From assembly GCF_000564855.1 (NCBI RefSeq), contig NZ_AYXG01000220.1, positions 1 to 43,920 of the forward strand: 43,920 nucleotides of DNA. Direction: 5' to 3'. The DNA comes from Actinokineospora spheciospongiae (GTDB lineage Bacteria; Actinomycetota; Actinomycetes; Mycobacteriales; Pseudonocardiaceae). Of this stretch, positions 24,737 to 32,516 are shown piece by piece. Each line of letters begins with the position of its first letter. The stretch's first letter is position 1. The notes below the pieces were generated by a model. That model was not told the DNA's origin. It worked only from the letters and a program-made list of their open reading frames with translations, and searched no databases. The translations under genes and the position numbers were made by a program.

Positions 24737-25345
24737 ATGGCCCGCTTCAAGCACTCCGAGTCGCTGGGGATCAGTGACGAGTTCCCGGTGCGGGTGACGG
24801 CGATCCGCCGCCTCGGTCCACTGCTCAGCGCCGCCGCGCTGCTCGCCGCCTGCGGTGGCCCCGAGCCGATCCCCCTCCCACCAGCCCCACCCTCGACCAG
24901 CACGACGGCCGCGTGCCCGGCATCGGGGGTCGCGATCACGGCGGGCGAGGTGGACAGCGCCTCGGGCCTGCGAGCGCTCGGCATCATCCTGACCAACTGC
25001 GGCACCCGCGACTACACCGCGAACGGCCACCCGGCGGTCCGGGTCCTGGACGAGAACCGGACCCCGCTCGACATCACCGTCGGCAACGGATCAGCCCCGG
25101 TCAGCGCACCGGACGCCTACGACGCCCCACCCCGGCCGGTGATGGTGCGCCCCGGTCAGCGGGTGACGGCGCGAGTCCTGTGGCGCAACACGGTGACCGA
25201 CTCCACGGTGACCGCCACCGAAGGCCACTACCTGGAGATCACCCCGGGCCCCGGGGAACCCGCCCAACTCGTCGCCCCGGACGGCGGGATCGACCTCGGG
25301 AACACCGGGCGGCTGGCCGTGAACCCCTGGGCCGCCCGCCCCTGA
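24737..25345 (+). CDS. DUF4232 lipoprotein
   Basis: A 202-residue exported protein. LGPLLSAAALLAACGG is a lipobox with Cys 39. A proline/threonine linker leads to a DUF4232 domain: CPASGVAITAGEVDSASGL, GIILTNCGTRDYTANGHPAV, RVLDENRTPL, ending in a strand pair. This Ig-like domain is common in actinobacterial surface proteins and has no assigned function. ATG 24737 is 7 bases after a TACGAT -10 and gives a long n-region; GTG at 24788 or 24794 would give a more usual 20-residue lipoprotein signal, so the start is uncertain. Confidence 0.8.
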   Translation: MARFKHSESLGISDEFPVRVTAIRRLGPLLSAAALLAACGGPEPIPLPPAPPSTSTTAACPASGVAITAGEVDSASGLRALGIILTNCGTRDYTANGHPAVRVLDENRTPLDITVGNGSAPVSAPDAYDAPPRPVMVRPGQRVTARVLWRNTVTDSTVTATEGHYLEITPGPGEPAQLVAPDGGIDLGNTGRLAVNPWAARP

Positions 25346-25459
25346 CCGCGCGCCCCCGGCGGTTCGCGGTGACCGGCGCGGACACTTCCACAAACCGAGG
25401 TTCCGTCGATAAGGTCACCCCCGGGGGACGGCACGGCTGCCGAGGGGGAAGGGGAGGTC

Positions 25460-26638
25460 GTGGCCGAGGAACCGACGCTGCTGGTGGTGCGCCCGCGATC
25501 GGTGCTGCGCCGCAAGCGGTTCACCTGGGTGCTCGTGCCCGCGGTGCTGGTCGCCGTGGTCGGGGCGATCACGCTGTCGACGAACGGGGGCGTCACCGCG
25601 CCGATCCCCGACGTCGTCGTGGTGGAGGCGAAGATGGCTTCCAAGGAGGACTTCTTCAACGACGCCGTGGTGCGCAGGGTGCTGATGGAGAACGGCATCC
25701 AGGTGCATCTGACCGCGACGGGTTCGCGCGAGGTCGCCACCGGTGACCTCGGCGGCTACGACTTCGTCTTCCCGTCCGGCCAGCCCGCGGCGCTGCTGAT
25801 CAAGCAGCAGCGCAAGGCCGAGCGCAGGTTCGTCAAGCCGCACAAGCCGTTCTTCTCCCCCGTGGTGCTGGGCACCTACCGCGCCTACGCCGACGCGCTG
25901 GTCGAGGCCGGGGTGGCGACGCCCCAGCCGGGCGTCGAGCCGCCGATGTACTACAACGTGAACCTCGCCGGGTTCCTCGGCCTGACCAGGGCGGGCAAGA
26001 CCTGGCAGGGCCTGGGCGGGGACGCGCCCCTGGGCAACGGCAACCGGGTGCTCGCCCAGACGTCGGACGTCTGCTATTCCAACTCCGCGGGCACCTACAT
26101 GGGCATGGCGGCCTTCGCCGTGAACGACCGCAGGCCGCCCGCCGACGAGGCCGAGGCGGTCGCGCTGGCCGAGGAGATCCGGCCGCTGCTGACCGCGCAG
26201 GGCTTCCCCGGCGACGACATGGCCCAGGCGTACCTGGCGCCGGAGGGCCGGGGGCTGGCCCCGGTGTCGGTGTTCTACGAGCACCAGTTCCTCGCCCACC
26301 AGGTGCGCACCAAGGACCTGCACGGTGGGCCGGACTCCGACCGGGTGCTGCTCTACCCGGAGGACCAGGTGCAGGCGGTGCCGGAGCTGATCGCGCTGAC
26401 GCCGAACGGGGAGCGGGTCGGCGAGCTGGTCACCAACGACCCGCGGCTGCGCCGTCGAGCGCTGGAGCTGGGGTTCCGGGTGTTCGAGACTGACGACGTC
26501 AGCACCAGCGGCGAGTTCGGCGCGTTCCTGCGGGAGAAGCGACTGCCGATGCCGGTCTCCGGGATCGGCGACACCGAGACCTTCCTGCCCCCGCTGGACC
26601 TGCTGGAGAAGATGATCAAGACGGTGGGGCGGTGCTGA
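25460..26638 (+). CDS. Membrane-anchored binding-protein-like protein
   Basis: A 392-residue protein. A basic N-terminus (RPRSVLRRKRF) precedes one membrane helix at residues about 21-41, leaving the rest outside the cell. The exported part looks like a type 2 periplasmic binding fold: DVVVVEAKMASKEDFFNDA, YDFVFPSGQPAALLIKQQ, then VLAQTSDVCYSNSAGTYMGM in the second lobe. There is no lipobox and no ABC permease or ATPase nearby. GTG 25460 has GGGGAGG 3 bases upstream. It overlaps the next gene by 7 bp and is first in a three-gene operon. It would act as an anchored sensor or scaffold; ligand unknown. Confidence 0.82.
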   Translation: MAEEPTLLVVRPRSVLRRKRFTWVLVPAVLVAVVGAITLSTNGGVTAPIPDVVVVEAKMASKEDFFNDAVVRRVLMENGIQVHLTATGSREVATGDLGGYDFVFPSGQPAALLIKQQRKAERRFVKPHKPFFSPVVLGTYRAYADALVEAGVATPQPGVEPPMYYNVNLAGFLGLTRAGKTWQGLGGDAPLGNGNRVLAQTSDVCYSNSAGTYMGMAAFAVNDRRPPADEAEAVALAEEIRPLLTAQGFPGDDMAQAYLAPEGRGLAPVSVFYEHQFLAHQVRTKDLHGGPDSDRVLLYPEDQVQAVPELIALTPNGERVGELVTNDPRLRRRALELGFRVFETDDVSTSGEFGAFLREKRLPMPVSGIGDTETFLPPLDLLEKMIKTVGRC

Positions 26639-28110
26639 CCCGGTGGGCGCTGTGCGCGCTGCTCGTGGCCTCGGCCCTGGTCGGGTGCACGGCGGACACC
26701 GGTGACCCGGTGCGGCTGACCGTGCTCGCCGACCGGGAGCTGGGCGACCTGGGTCCGCTGCTGGCCGACCTGCGCCGCGACACCGGGGTGGACCTCGTGC
26801 TCGACCTGCGCGACAGCCGGGACGTCGGCACCGGCCCGGCTCCCGGCGCGTCGGGGCACGACCTGGCCTGGGTGGGGTCGGAGGCGCTGTTCAGGCTGCG
26901 GGCGGGCCGCGGCGGGCCGGTTCCGCTGTCCACCAGCACGATGGTCTCCCCCGTGGTCGTCGGGCTGCGCCCGGCGGCGGCGCGGCGGCTGCGGGCGGTG
27001 TCCGCGCGCCCGAGCTGGGCCGACGTCGCCGACCGGGTCGCGGCGGGGGAGCTGCGGCTGGCGGTGCCGGACCCGCACCGGTCCGACGTCGGGTTGACCG
27101 CCCTGCTCGGCCTGGCGACGGCCGCGGCGGGCACCGGGCAGGCGCTGCGCGCCGAGGACGTGACCTGCGACCGCCTGGCCGGTCTGCGGTCCGGGCAGGA
27201 GCCGACCGGCCCCGACCCGGCCGCGGAGTTCGCCGCGAGGGCGGACCGGCTCGACGGGGTGGTCGACCACGAGTCGGCGCTGCTCACGCTCAACGCATCG
27301 GGTTCGCTGGACGAACCGCTGGAGCTGGTCTACCCGCGCGACGGCGTGGTGCTGTCGGACTTCCCGCTGCTGCTGCTCGACCCGGGCGAGCGCGCCGCCT
27401 ACGACCGGGTGGTGGCGTGGCTGCTCGACCCGGCGCACCAGCAGCGGATCATGGCCACCACCGCGCGCAGACCGGTGGACCCGGCGGTGCCGCGCGAGCA
27501 GCGGTTGAGCACCGACGTCGGCACGGGCATGTTCCTGCCGGAGAGCGCGGACGTGCTGGACCGGTTGCTGGCGGCCTGGGACGAGCCCACCACCGCGCAC
27601 GTGGTGTTCGTGCTGGACTTCTCCCTGTCGATGGCGGGCGAGCGCGCGGCCGGTCTGCGGTCGGTGTTCGGCGCGCTGAGCGGCACCGGCACCGGCGGCT
27701 TCGCCCGGTTCCACCCCGGCGAGACGCTGACCGTGGTGCGCTTCGCCGGTCAGCCGCTCGACGAGCGGACCGTGACCGTGCGCGGGCAGCCGGACCTCGA
27801 CCGGCTCGCCGCCGCCGTCGCCCCGGATGACTTCGGGCGGAACACGGCGATCTGGTCGGCGGTGCGGCAGGCCTACGCCCGCAATCCCACCTCGGTGGTG
27901 CTGGTGACCGACGGGGAGAACAACGCGGGCATCAGCGCCGACGACCTGCTGGCCGGGCTGCCCCGACCGGCGCCGCCGCTGTTCGCGGTGCGGATCGGCG
28001 CGGCGGACCCGGTGGAGCTGCGCCGGGTCGCCGAGGCCACCGGTGGCGCGCTGGTGGACGCCACCGGCGGGTCGCTGGTCGACGCGGTGAGGGGTGTCCG
28101 TGGCTGTTGA
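26632..28110 (+). CDS. Lipoprotein with binding-protein and VWA domains
   Basis: A 492-residue lipoprotein (LLVASALVGC, lipid on Cys 19). Residues 25-290 form a type 2 binding-protein fold (RLTVLADRELGDLGPLLADL, SPVVVGLRPAAARR, then PVDPAVPRE). Residues about 318-490 form a von Willebrand A domain with an intact MIDAS metal site: D329-F-S331-L-S333, T405 (GRNTAIW) and D427 (VTDGEN). Such sites bind Mg2+ and a partner protein's acidic residue. The start GTG lies within the end of the previous gene. 'Substrate-binding and VWA' proteins exist in streptomycetes without a known role. The operon links a ligand-sensing lobe with a protein-docking domain. Confidence 0.85.
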   Translation: MLTRWALCALLVASALVGCTADTGDPVRLTVLADRELGDLGPLLADLRRDTGVDLVLDLRDSRDVGTGPAPGASGHDLAWVGSEALFRLRAGRGGPVPLSTSTMVSPVVVGLRPAAARRLRAVSARPSWADVADRVAAGELRLAVPDPHRSDVGLTALLGLATAAAGTGQALRAEDVTCDRLAGLRSGQEPTGPDPAAEFAARADRLDGVVDHESALLTLNASGSLDEPLELVYPRDGVVLSDFPLLLLDPGERAAYDRVVAWLLDPAHQQRIMATTARRPVDPAVPREQRLSTDVGTGMFLPESADVLDRLLAAWDEPTTAHVVFVLDFSLSMAGERAAGLRSVFGALSGTGTGGFARFHPGETLTVVRFAGQPLDERTVTVRGQPDLDRLAAAVAPDDFGRNTAIWSAVRQAYARNPTSVVLVTDGENNAGISADDLLAGLPRPAPPLFAVRIGAADPVELRRVAEATGGALVDATGGSLVDAVRGVRGC

Positions 28111-28846
28111 CTGGTCGCTGTGGTGGTCCATCTGGCTGTTCCGGGTGCTGGTGTGGGGGGTGACCGCGCTGGCCCTGGTGGTGGCGCTGGTGACCGCCTG
28201 GTTGATGTGGCGGGCCCGCCACCGCTACGCCGAGTCGTCCAACAGCCCGGGCATCATGCTCTACCTGCGCGACGAGTCGGTGCTGGAGATCGCGCGCGCC
28301 AACGGGTTCAGCGAAGCGGTCGAGAAGGAAGTGCAGGACATCGTCGGCAGTGCCTCGGAGGGCCGAATGTCGATGGAGGCGATCAGGTTCGGCGCCTCGG
28401 GCGGCCACACCCGCAGCCGGGAGCGCACCGAGATCTACATCAAGTCCGCCGACCCGGTCGAGTTGATCGGCGTCGTGCTGCGCAGCCTCACCACCGGCAA
28501 CGGGATGGTCCGGGTGGACCTCACCACGGGCACGATCACCCGCAGCGACGCGCTGGCGCAGGCGCTGGGCCCGGACCACCCGCACCGGGTGCGCCTGCAG
28601 GACGTCGACACCTACGTCCTGCTCAAGGGCCGCTTCCGCCTGGTGGGCACCGAGGACGGCCGCACCACCCTCGTCGCCCCGTACGGGACGGCGGGTGCCC
28701 ACGTGCGCCTGGACTGCCGCACCGAGAGCCTGCGCCGCGAGGACATCCCGCCCGACGCGTTCAAGGCCCAGGCGCTGGGCCGGGTGCAGTCGTGGAACGC
28801 CGAGCGCGGCGAACTCCTGGTGCGCCCGATCGCCCTGTTCCAGTGA
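28094..28846 (+). CDS. Small membrane protein of unknown function
   Basis: A 250-residue protein beginning with a Trp-rich membrane helix (residues 8-40, WSLWWSIWLFRVLVWGVTA). The soluble part (about 60-250) has SPGIMLYLRDESVLEIARAN, a central segment with a Ser/Gly/Arg-rich loop, and a C-terminal beta region (HRVRLQDVDTYVLLKGRFRL). I do not recognise the family. The GTG start lies 17 bp inside the VWA gene, so the three genes are one coupled operon; the soluble domain should face the cytoplasm or the outside depending on topology, which the flanking charges (RARHR after the helix) suggest is cytoplasmic. Confidence 0.75.
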   Translation: MSVAVDWSLWWSIWLFRVLVWGVTALALVVALVTAWLMWRARHRYAESSNSPGIMLYLRDESVLEIARANGFSEAVEKEVQDIVGSASEGRMSMEAIRFGASGGHTRSRERTEIYIKSADPVELIGVVLRSLTTGNGMVRVDLTTGTITRSDALAQALGPDHPHRVRLQDVDTYVLLKGRFRLVGTEDGRTTLVAPYGTAGAHVRLDCRTESLRREDIPPDAFKAQALGRVQSWNAERGELLVRPIALFQ

Positions 28847-28855
28847 GCCGCAGGG

Positions 28856-29275
28856 CTACCGCCGGACCCGCTTCCCGGGTGCCCGGAGGGTGCCCGCGGC
28901 GGCGAGGATGCCGCGGAAGGTGGGGCACTCCAGGTGGCTGGGGGCCGGGCACGCCGCGGCGTGGCGGAGGCCGTCGCGCACGGCGGTGAGGTCGGCGATG
29001 GTCGCGTCGAGTTCGTCGGCCTTGGCGGTGAGCACCGCCCGGTCGGGGGCGGGTCGGCCGTCCGGGCCGAACATGCGGGCGATGTCGTCGAGGGTGAAGC
29101 CCGCGGCCCGGCCGACCGCGATCAGGGCCAGGCGTTCCAGGACCCCCTCGTCGAAGACGCGCTTGAGGCCGTTGCGGCCGGTCGAGGCGATCAGCCCCCG
29201 TTCCTCGTAGTACCGCAGCGTCGAGGCGGGCAGGCCGGAGCTGCGGGCCACCGCCGTGATGTCCAGTTCCGCCAT
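28856..29275 (-). CDS. MerR-family transcriptional regulator
   Basis: A 139-residue regulator. ITAVARSSGLPASTLRYYEE is the MerR DNA-binding start, GLIASTGRNGLKRVFDEG the wing, then a dimerization helix and a short effector region ending with a Cys pair (AACPAPSHLECPTF). Four-cysteine SoxR signatures are missing, so it is not a [2Fe-2S] SoxR. The two cysteines may still sense redox or an electrophile. It is divergent from a methyltransferase gene across a MerR-type operator. Convergent with the preceding operon, 9 bp apart. Confidence 0.9.
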   Translation of the reverse strand: MAELDITAVARSSGLPASTLRYYEERGLIASTGRNGLKRVFDEGVLERLALIAVGRAAGFTLDDIARMFGPDGRPAPDRAVLTAKADELDATIADLTAVRDGLRHAAACPAPSHLECPTFRGILAAAGTLRAPGKRVRR

Positions 29276-29281
29276 CGCACC

Positions 29282-29312
29282 TTGACCTCAAGTCAGCTTG
29301 AAGTGACAGGGT
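29282..29312 (+). promoter_or_regulatory. MerR-type promoter with 19-bp spacer and operator
   Basis: The -35 TTGACC (29282-29287) and -10 CAGGGT (29307-29312) are 19 bp apart, the over-long spacing that MerR proteins correct by distorting DNA. The spacer region holds a 20-bp palindrome at 29285-29304 with arms ACCTCAAG and CTTGAAGT, close to a SoxR-type box. It drives the methyltransferase gene. Confidence 0.7.
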
Positions 29313-29346
29313 AGGGCTGTCGGGTGGACGAGGACAAGGAGTGGGG

Positions 29347-30174
29347 ATGGACGTGCGTGAGACCAACGGCGAGCAGGCCGCGCTGTGGGGCGGGTCGGCC
29401 GGGCAGTCCTGGGTGCGGGCGCAGGGACTGCTGGAGTCGATGTTCCAGCCGCTGCAGGACCTGCTGGTCGACGCCGCGCGGGACGCCTCCCCCGGCCGCG
29501 TGCTCGACGTGGGCTGCGGGACGGGCGGGGTGACCGCGGCCATCGCCCGGGCCCTGGGGAAGCCGTGCGTCGGCGTCGACATCTCCGAACCGGTGATCGC
29601 CGTGGCCCGGGCGCGGACCGAGCCGGGGGCGACCTTCGTCCAGGCCGACGCGCAGGTGCACCCGTTCGAGCCCGCGTCCTTCGACCTGGTGGTCTCCCGG
29701 TTCGGCGTGATGTTCTTCCAGGACCCGGTCCGGGCCTTCGAGAACCTGCGCCGCGCGGTGAGCGGTGGCGGGCAGCTCCGCGCGGTCGTGTGGCGCGGCG
29801 CGGCGGACAACCCGTTCATGACGACGGCGGAGCGGGCCGCGGCACCGCTCCTGCCGAACCTGCCCGCCCGGAACCCGGACGGGCCCGGCCAGTTCGCCTT
29901 CGGGGACGCGGACCGGGTGCGCAGCGTCCTCGACGGGAGCGGGTGGACCGGCGTCGACGTCCGGCCGCTCGACGTGGTCTGCGCCTTCCCGGAACCGGAG
30001 CTGGACCGCTACCTGAGCCTGCTCGGCCCCGTCGGCCTGGCCCTGCAGAAGGAGGACGAGCAGACCCGGGTCCGGGTGGTGGAGGCGATCCGCGGCGCCT
30101 TCGACCCGTTCGTGCACGGCGCGGAGGTCCGCTTCACCGCCGCCTGCTGGTCGGTCGCCGCCACCGCGGGCTGA
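29347..30174 (+). CDS. Class I SAM-dependent methyltransferase
   Basis: A 275-residue enzyme. RVLDVGCGTGGVTAAIARAL is the SAM-binding motif I, VGVDISEPVIAVAR motif II, FDLVVSRFGVMFF motif IV. The C-terminal half resembles the UbiE/Coq5-like and small-molecule methyltransferases, so the acceptor may be a toxic metabolite. ATG 29347 has AAGGAG 5 bases upstream; GTG at 29341 is an in-frame alternative. It is controlled by the MerR operator 34-65 bp upstream, so it is probably a detoxification or resistance function induced by the MerR effector. Confidence 0.88.
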   Translation: MDVRETNGEQAALWGGSAGQSWVRAQGLLESMFQPLQDLLVDAARDASPGRVLDVGCGTGGVTAAIARALGKPCVGVDISEPVIAVARARTEPGATFVQADAQVHPFEPASFDLVVSRFGVMFFQDPVRAFENLRRAVSGGGQLRAVVWRGAADNPFMTTAERAAAPLLPNLPARNPDGPGQFAFGDADRVRSVLDGSGWTGVDVRPLDVVCAFPEPELDRYLSLLGPVGLALQKEDEQTRVRVVEAIRGAFDPFVHGAEVRFTAACWSVAATAG

Positions 30175-30227
30175 CCGGCGACCGGTGTCGTGGATGATCT
30201 GCCCACGACCTTCGGATGGGAGCCGCG

Positions 30228-30791
30228 ATGGGCAAGCTGGTCTACTCGATGATCACGTCGCTGGACGGGTACGTCGAGGACGCGAACGGCGAGTTCGCGT
30301 GGGGCGCCCCCGACGACGAGGAACTGCACGGCCACATCAACGAACTCGCCGCATCGGTGGGCACGTTCCTCTACGGGCGCCGGATGTACGAGACGATGCT
30401 GTACTGGGAAACGGCGTACGACGTGCCCGACCAGCCACCGGTGGTGCTGGAGTGGGCACGGCAGTGGCAGGCGACGGACAAGGTCGTCCACTCCCGCACC
30501 CTGACCGACGTGTCCAGCGCCCGCACCCGCCTCGTCCGGGAGTTCGACCCCGACGCCGTCCGCCGCCTCAAGGCCGAAACCGACCACGACCTCACCGTCG
30601 ACGGACCGGACCTCGCCGCGCAGGCCATCCGCGCGGGCCTCGTCGACGAGTACCACCAGATCGTGTGCCCGGTGCTGGTGGGCGGCGGCAAGCGCTTCTT
30701 CCCCGAAGGCGTCCACGTCGACCTCGACCTGATCGACGAACGCCGCTTCGCCGGGGGCGTGGTGGTCCTACGCTACGCGAGCAAGCACTGA
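30228..30791 (+). CDS. Dihydrofolate reductase-like (RibD-C) protein
   Basis: A 187-residue protein of the DHFR/RibD C-terminal superfamily. KLVYSMITSLDGYVEDANGE is the typical N-terminus, TFLYGRRMYETMLYW the central helix, and GLVDEYHQIVCPVLVGGGKR the nucleotide-binding region. These stand-alone 'YwjB/YyaP-like' proteins are widespread and seldom have a known substrate; true folate reduction is unlikely because the DHFR active-site residues are absent. ATG 30228 has GGGAG 5 bases upstream; ATG 30216 is four codons earlier. Confidence 0.88.
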   Translation: MGKLVYSMITSLDGYVEDANGEFAWGAPDDEELHGHINELAASVGTFLYGRRMYETMLYWETAYDVPDQPPVVLEWARQWQATDKVVHSRTLTDVSSARTRLVREFDPDAVRRLKAETDHDLTVDGPDLAAQAIRAGLVDEYHQIVCPVLVGGGKRFFPEGVHVDLDLIDERRFAGGVVVLRYASKH

Positions 30792-31000
30792 CCCACGGGA
30801 TCGGGTGAGCGGGCACCGCGGCCGATGGTGATCCGGCCTGCGCTGCGGCTCCGGAGCGCAGTGCCGCTCATCCGCCCGGGGGTTGCTCCCGATCCTCTGG
30901 GGCCGGGTGGGGGCGCTCCACGCGGGTGGCGGGTCGGAGCGGGGTCACCAGCACCGGGTTCGCCTTCCTGCTCAACGATTGCGTTCCGGCGGTTCGTCGG

Positions 31001-31840
31001 TCAGCGCTTCCAGTGGTCCTCCAGGGCGTCGACGAGTTCCCGCGCGCGTTCGTCCGGGAAGAACAGCCGGGCTCCGGGGACCTCGACGACGCCGGTGGCG
31101 CCGGGGATGAGGTCGACGAGCCAGTCGGCCCAGGAGCGGTGGAAGAAGATGTCGCCGGTGCCCCACACGATGGCGGTGGGCACCTCGCACGCGCCGAGGA
31201 GGGGGCGGATCGGCGCGAGTTGCCCGGGGGTCATCGACGACAGCAGGGCCGCCGTGAAGCGGGCGCCTCCCGGGTTGCCCAGGATGGGGGTCAGGTAGTC
31301 GGTGATCACGTCGTCGGGGACGGCGGAGACGTTCTGGTAGCCGGTGCGGTAGAGCTGCTTGGCGAGCTTGGGCAGCCTGGCCAGCGGGGCGCCCGCGCGC
31401 AGCAGGCCCGCCCTGGCCGCCCAGACGGCCGGGCGGAACGCCGGTGGCGGGAAGTTGCCCTCGGTGTCGCAGTTGGTGAGGGCGAACGACGCGAACCGCT
31501 CCGGTTCCCGGGTGAGCACGACCTGGGCGACGGCGCCCCCGGTGTCGTTGCCGACGAGGTGGACCCCGCGCAGGTCCAGCTCCCGGATGACCGCGCCGAC
31601 AGCGTCGGCCAGGCCCCACACCGACGGCTCCCCCACCGGTGGTGTGTGACCGTGGCCGGGGAGGTCGACGGTGACGCAGCGGCGGTGGTCCGACAGCAGC
31701 CGCACGCAATTGCGCCAGAGCCTGCCGTTGGTGAAGACCCCGTGCACGAACAGCGTGACCGGGCCTTCCCCCACGTCGGTGAAGCTGATGCCGCCCGCGG
31801 TGCGGCGGTGGGCTGCGAACGTCCCCGAGTCATCCCCCAT
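31001..31840 (-). CDS. Alpha/beta hydrolase, haloalkane dehalogenase/epoxide hydrolase-like, missing His
   Basis: A 279-residue cytoplasmic hydrolase. The oxyanion region is HGVFTNGRLW. The nucleophile is Asp in VGNDTGGAVAQ, which marks the haloalkane dehalogenase and epoxide hydrolase branch. WGTGDIFFH keeps the acidic residue. But where the family has PGAGHF, this protein reads PGARLFFPDER, so the catalytic His is absent. It could be inactive, use another base or bind a ligand. The ATG is at 31840. The 209-bp gap before its end and the reductase gene carries no gene. Confidence 0.85.
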   Translation of the reverse strand: MGDDSGTFAAHRRTAGGISFTDVGEGPVTLFVHGVFTNGRLWRNCVRLLSDHRRCVTVDLPGHGHTPPVGEPSVWGLADAVGAVIRELDLRGVHLVGNDTGGAVAQVVLTREPERFASFALTNCDTEGNFPPPAFRPAVWAARAGLLRAGAPLARLPKLAKQLYRTGYQNVSAVPDDVITDYLTPILGNPGGARFTAALLSSMTPGQLAPIRPLLGACEVPTAIVWGTGDIFFHRSWADWLVDLIPGATGVVEVPGARLFFPDERARELVDALEDHWKR

Positions 31841-31980
31841 GACGACTTCACATTACCAGCGCGCGCGGTCGGGCCGGTCCGGTTCACCGGATCGAGAGGG
31901 CGCGCAAACATGCATGATCTGGAATACGTTGCTACTCTGCGTCAACAACCTTGCTACACACGGGTAACAGGAGGCAGATC

Positions 31981-32274
31981 ATGACCACCCACTTGGAGCA
32001 CACCGGCCACGACCACGTGCACGGCGACGACTGCGGCCACCAGGCCGTCAACCACGGCGACCACGTCGAGTACGCCCACGACGGCCACCTGCACCGCAAG
32101 CACGACGGTCACTGGGACGAGTGCGAACCCGCGGGCCACACCGTGCACGAGGGCCACGACCACCGCCACAGCGCGGACTGCGGCCACCAGACGGTCCCCC
32201 ACGGCGACCACGTCGACTACCTGCACGACGGTCACCGGCACGCCGAACACGGCGACCACTACGACGACCACTGA
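31981..32274 (+). CDS. Histidine-rich metal-binding protein
   Basis: A 97-residue cytoplasmic protein with 27 His, plus CGH and ECE clusters. It is an internal duplication: [11 protein letters not shown] to HLHRKH, and [11 protein letters not shown] to HRHAEH. It has no signal peptide or helix. The pattern HGDHVxYxHDGH recurs in small actinobacterial proteins next to zinc genes and is likely to buffer or carry zinc or nickel. GGAGG lies 6 bases before ATG 31981. Two direct repeats of TTGCTAC (31929 and 31951) lie upstream and may be the promoter; no Zur box is seen there. A terminator follows, then a Zur-controlled COG0523 gene. Confidence 0.85.
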   Translation: MTTHLEHTGHDHVHGDDCGHQAVNHGDHVEYAHDGHLHRKHDGHWDECEPAGHTVHEGHDHRHSADCGHQTVPHGDHVDYLHDGHRHAEHGDHYDDH

Positions 32275-32280
32275 GACCTC

Positions 32281-32322
32281 TTCCCCGGCATCGGCGAGGG
32301 GGCTCGGCCCGGTGCCGGGGAA
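32281..32322 (+). terminator. Terminator of the His-rich gene
   Basis: A 14-bp stem (32281-32294 with 32309-32322, one G-U) with a 14-nt loop, starting 6 bases after the stop codon and followed by CTTTCC. Confidence 0.72.
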
Positions 32323-32429
32323 CTTTCCACCGCCTGTTCCGCGGCACCGAACACAGTGCTCGCGACACCTGGTCAAGCATCCCGCCGAGGCACGGCCGCT
32401 CCTCGGAGTCGGGCGCATGGGCTACTCTA

Positions 32430-32452
32430 ACGGAAACGATTGTCGTTTCCGT
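32430..32452. promoter_or_regulatory. Zur box of the COG0523 GTPase gene
   Basis: A perfect palindrome of two ten-base arms (ACGGAAACGA and its reverse complement) around a TTG centre. A TACTCT -10-like hexamer ends 3 bases before it, so bound Zur would cover the transcription start. Start codon is 65 bp downstream. It is the best Zur site in the window. Confidence 0.78.
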
Positions 32453-32516
32453 AGAGGTCCGGGCTGACGTACCGCGTCCCCGGCCCCGTGCCCGCCACGA
32501 GGATGACCAGGTTCAC

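Noticed and set aside
29285-29304. Classifying the MerR gene as soxR from its operator
   Set aside because: The protein lacks the four-cysteine cluster of SoxR; only two Cys are present.
32040-32270. Repeated CAC/GAC-rich DNA that looks like a satellite
   Set aside because: It encodes the duplicated His-rich protein in a clear frame with a ribosome site.
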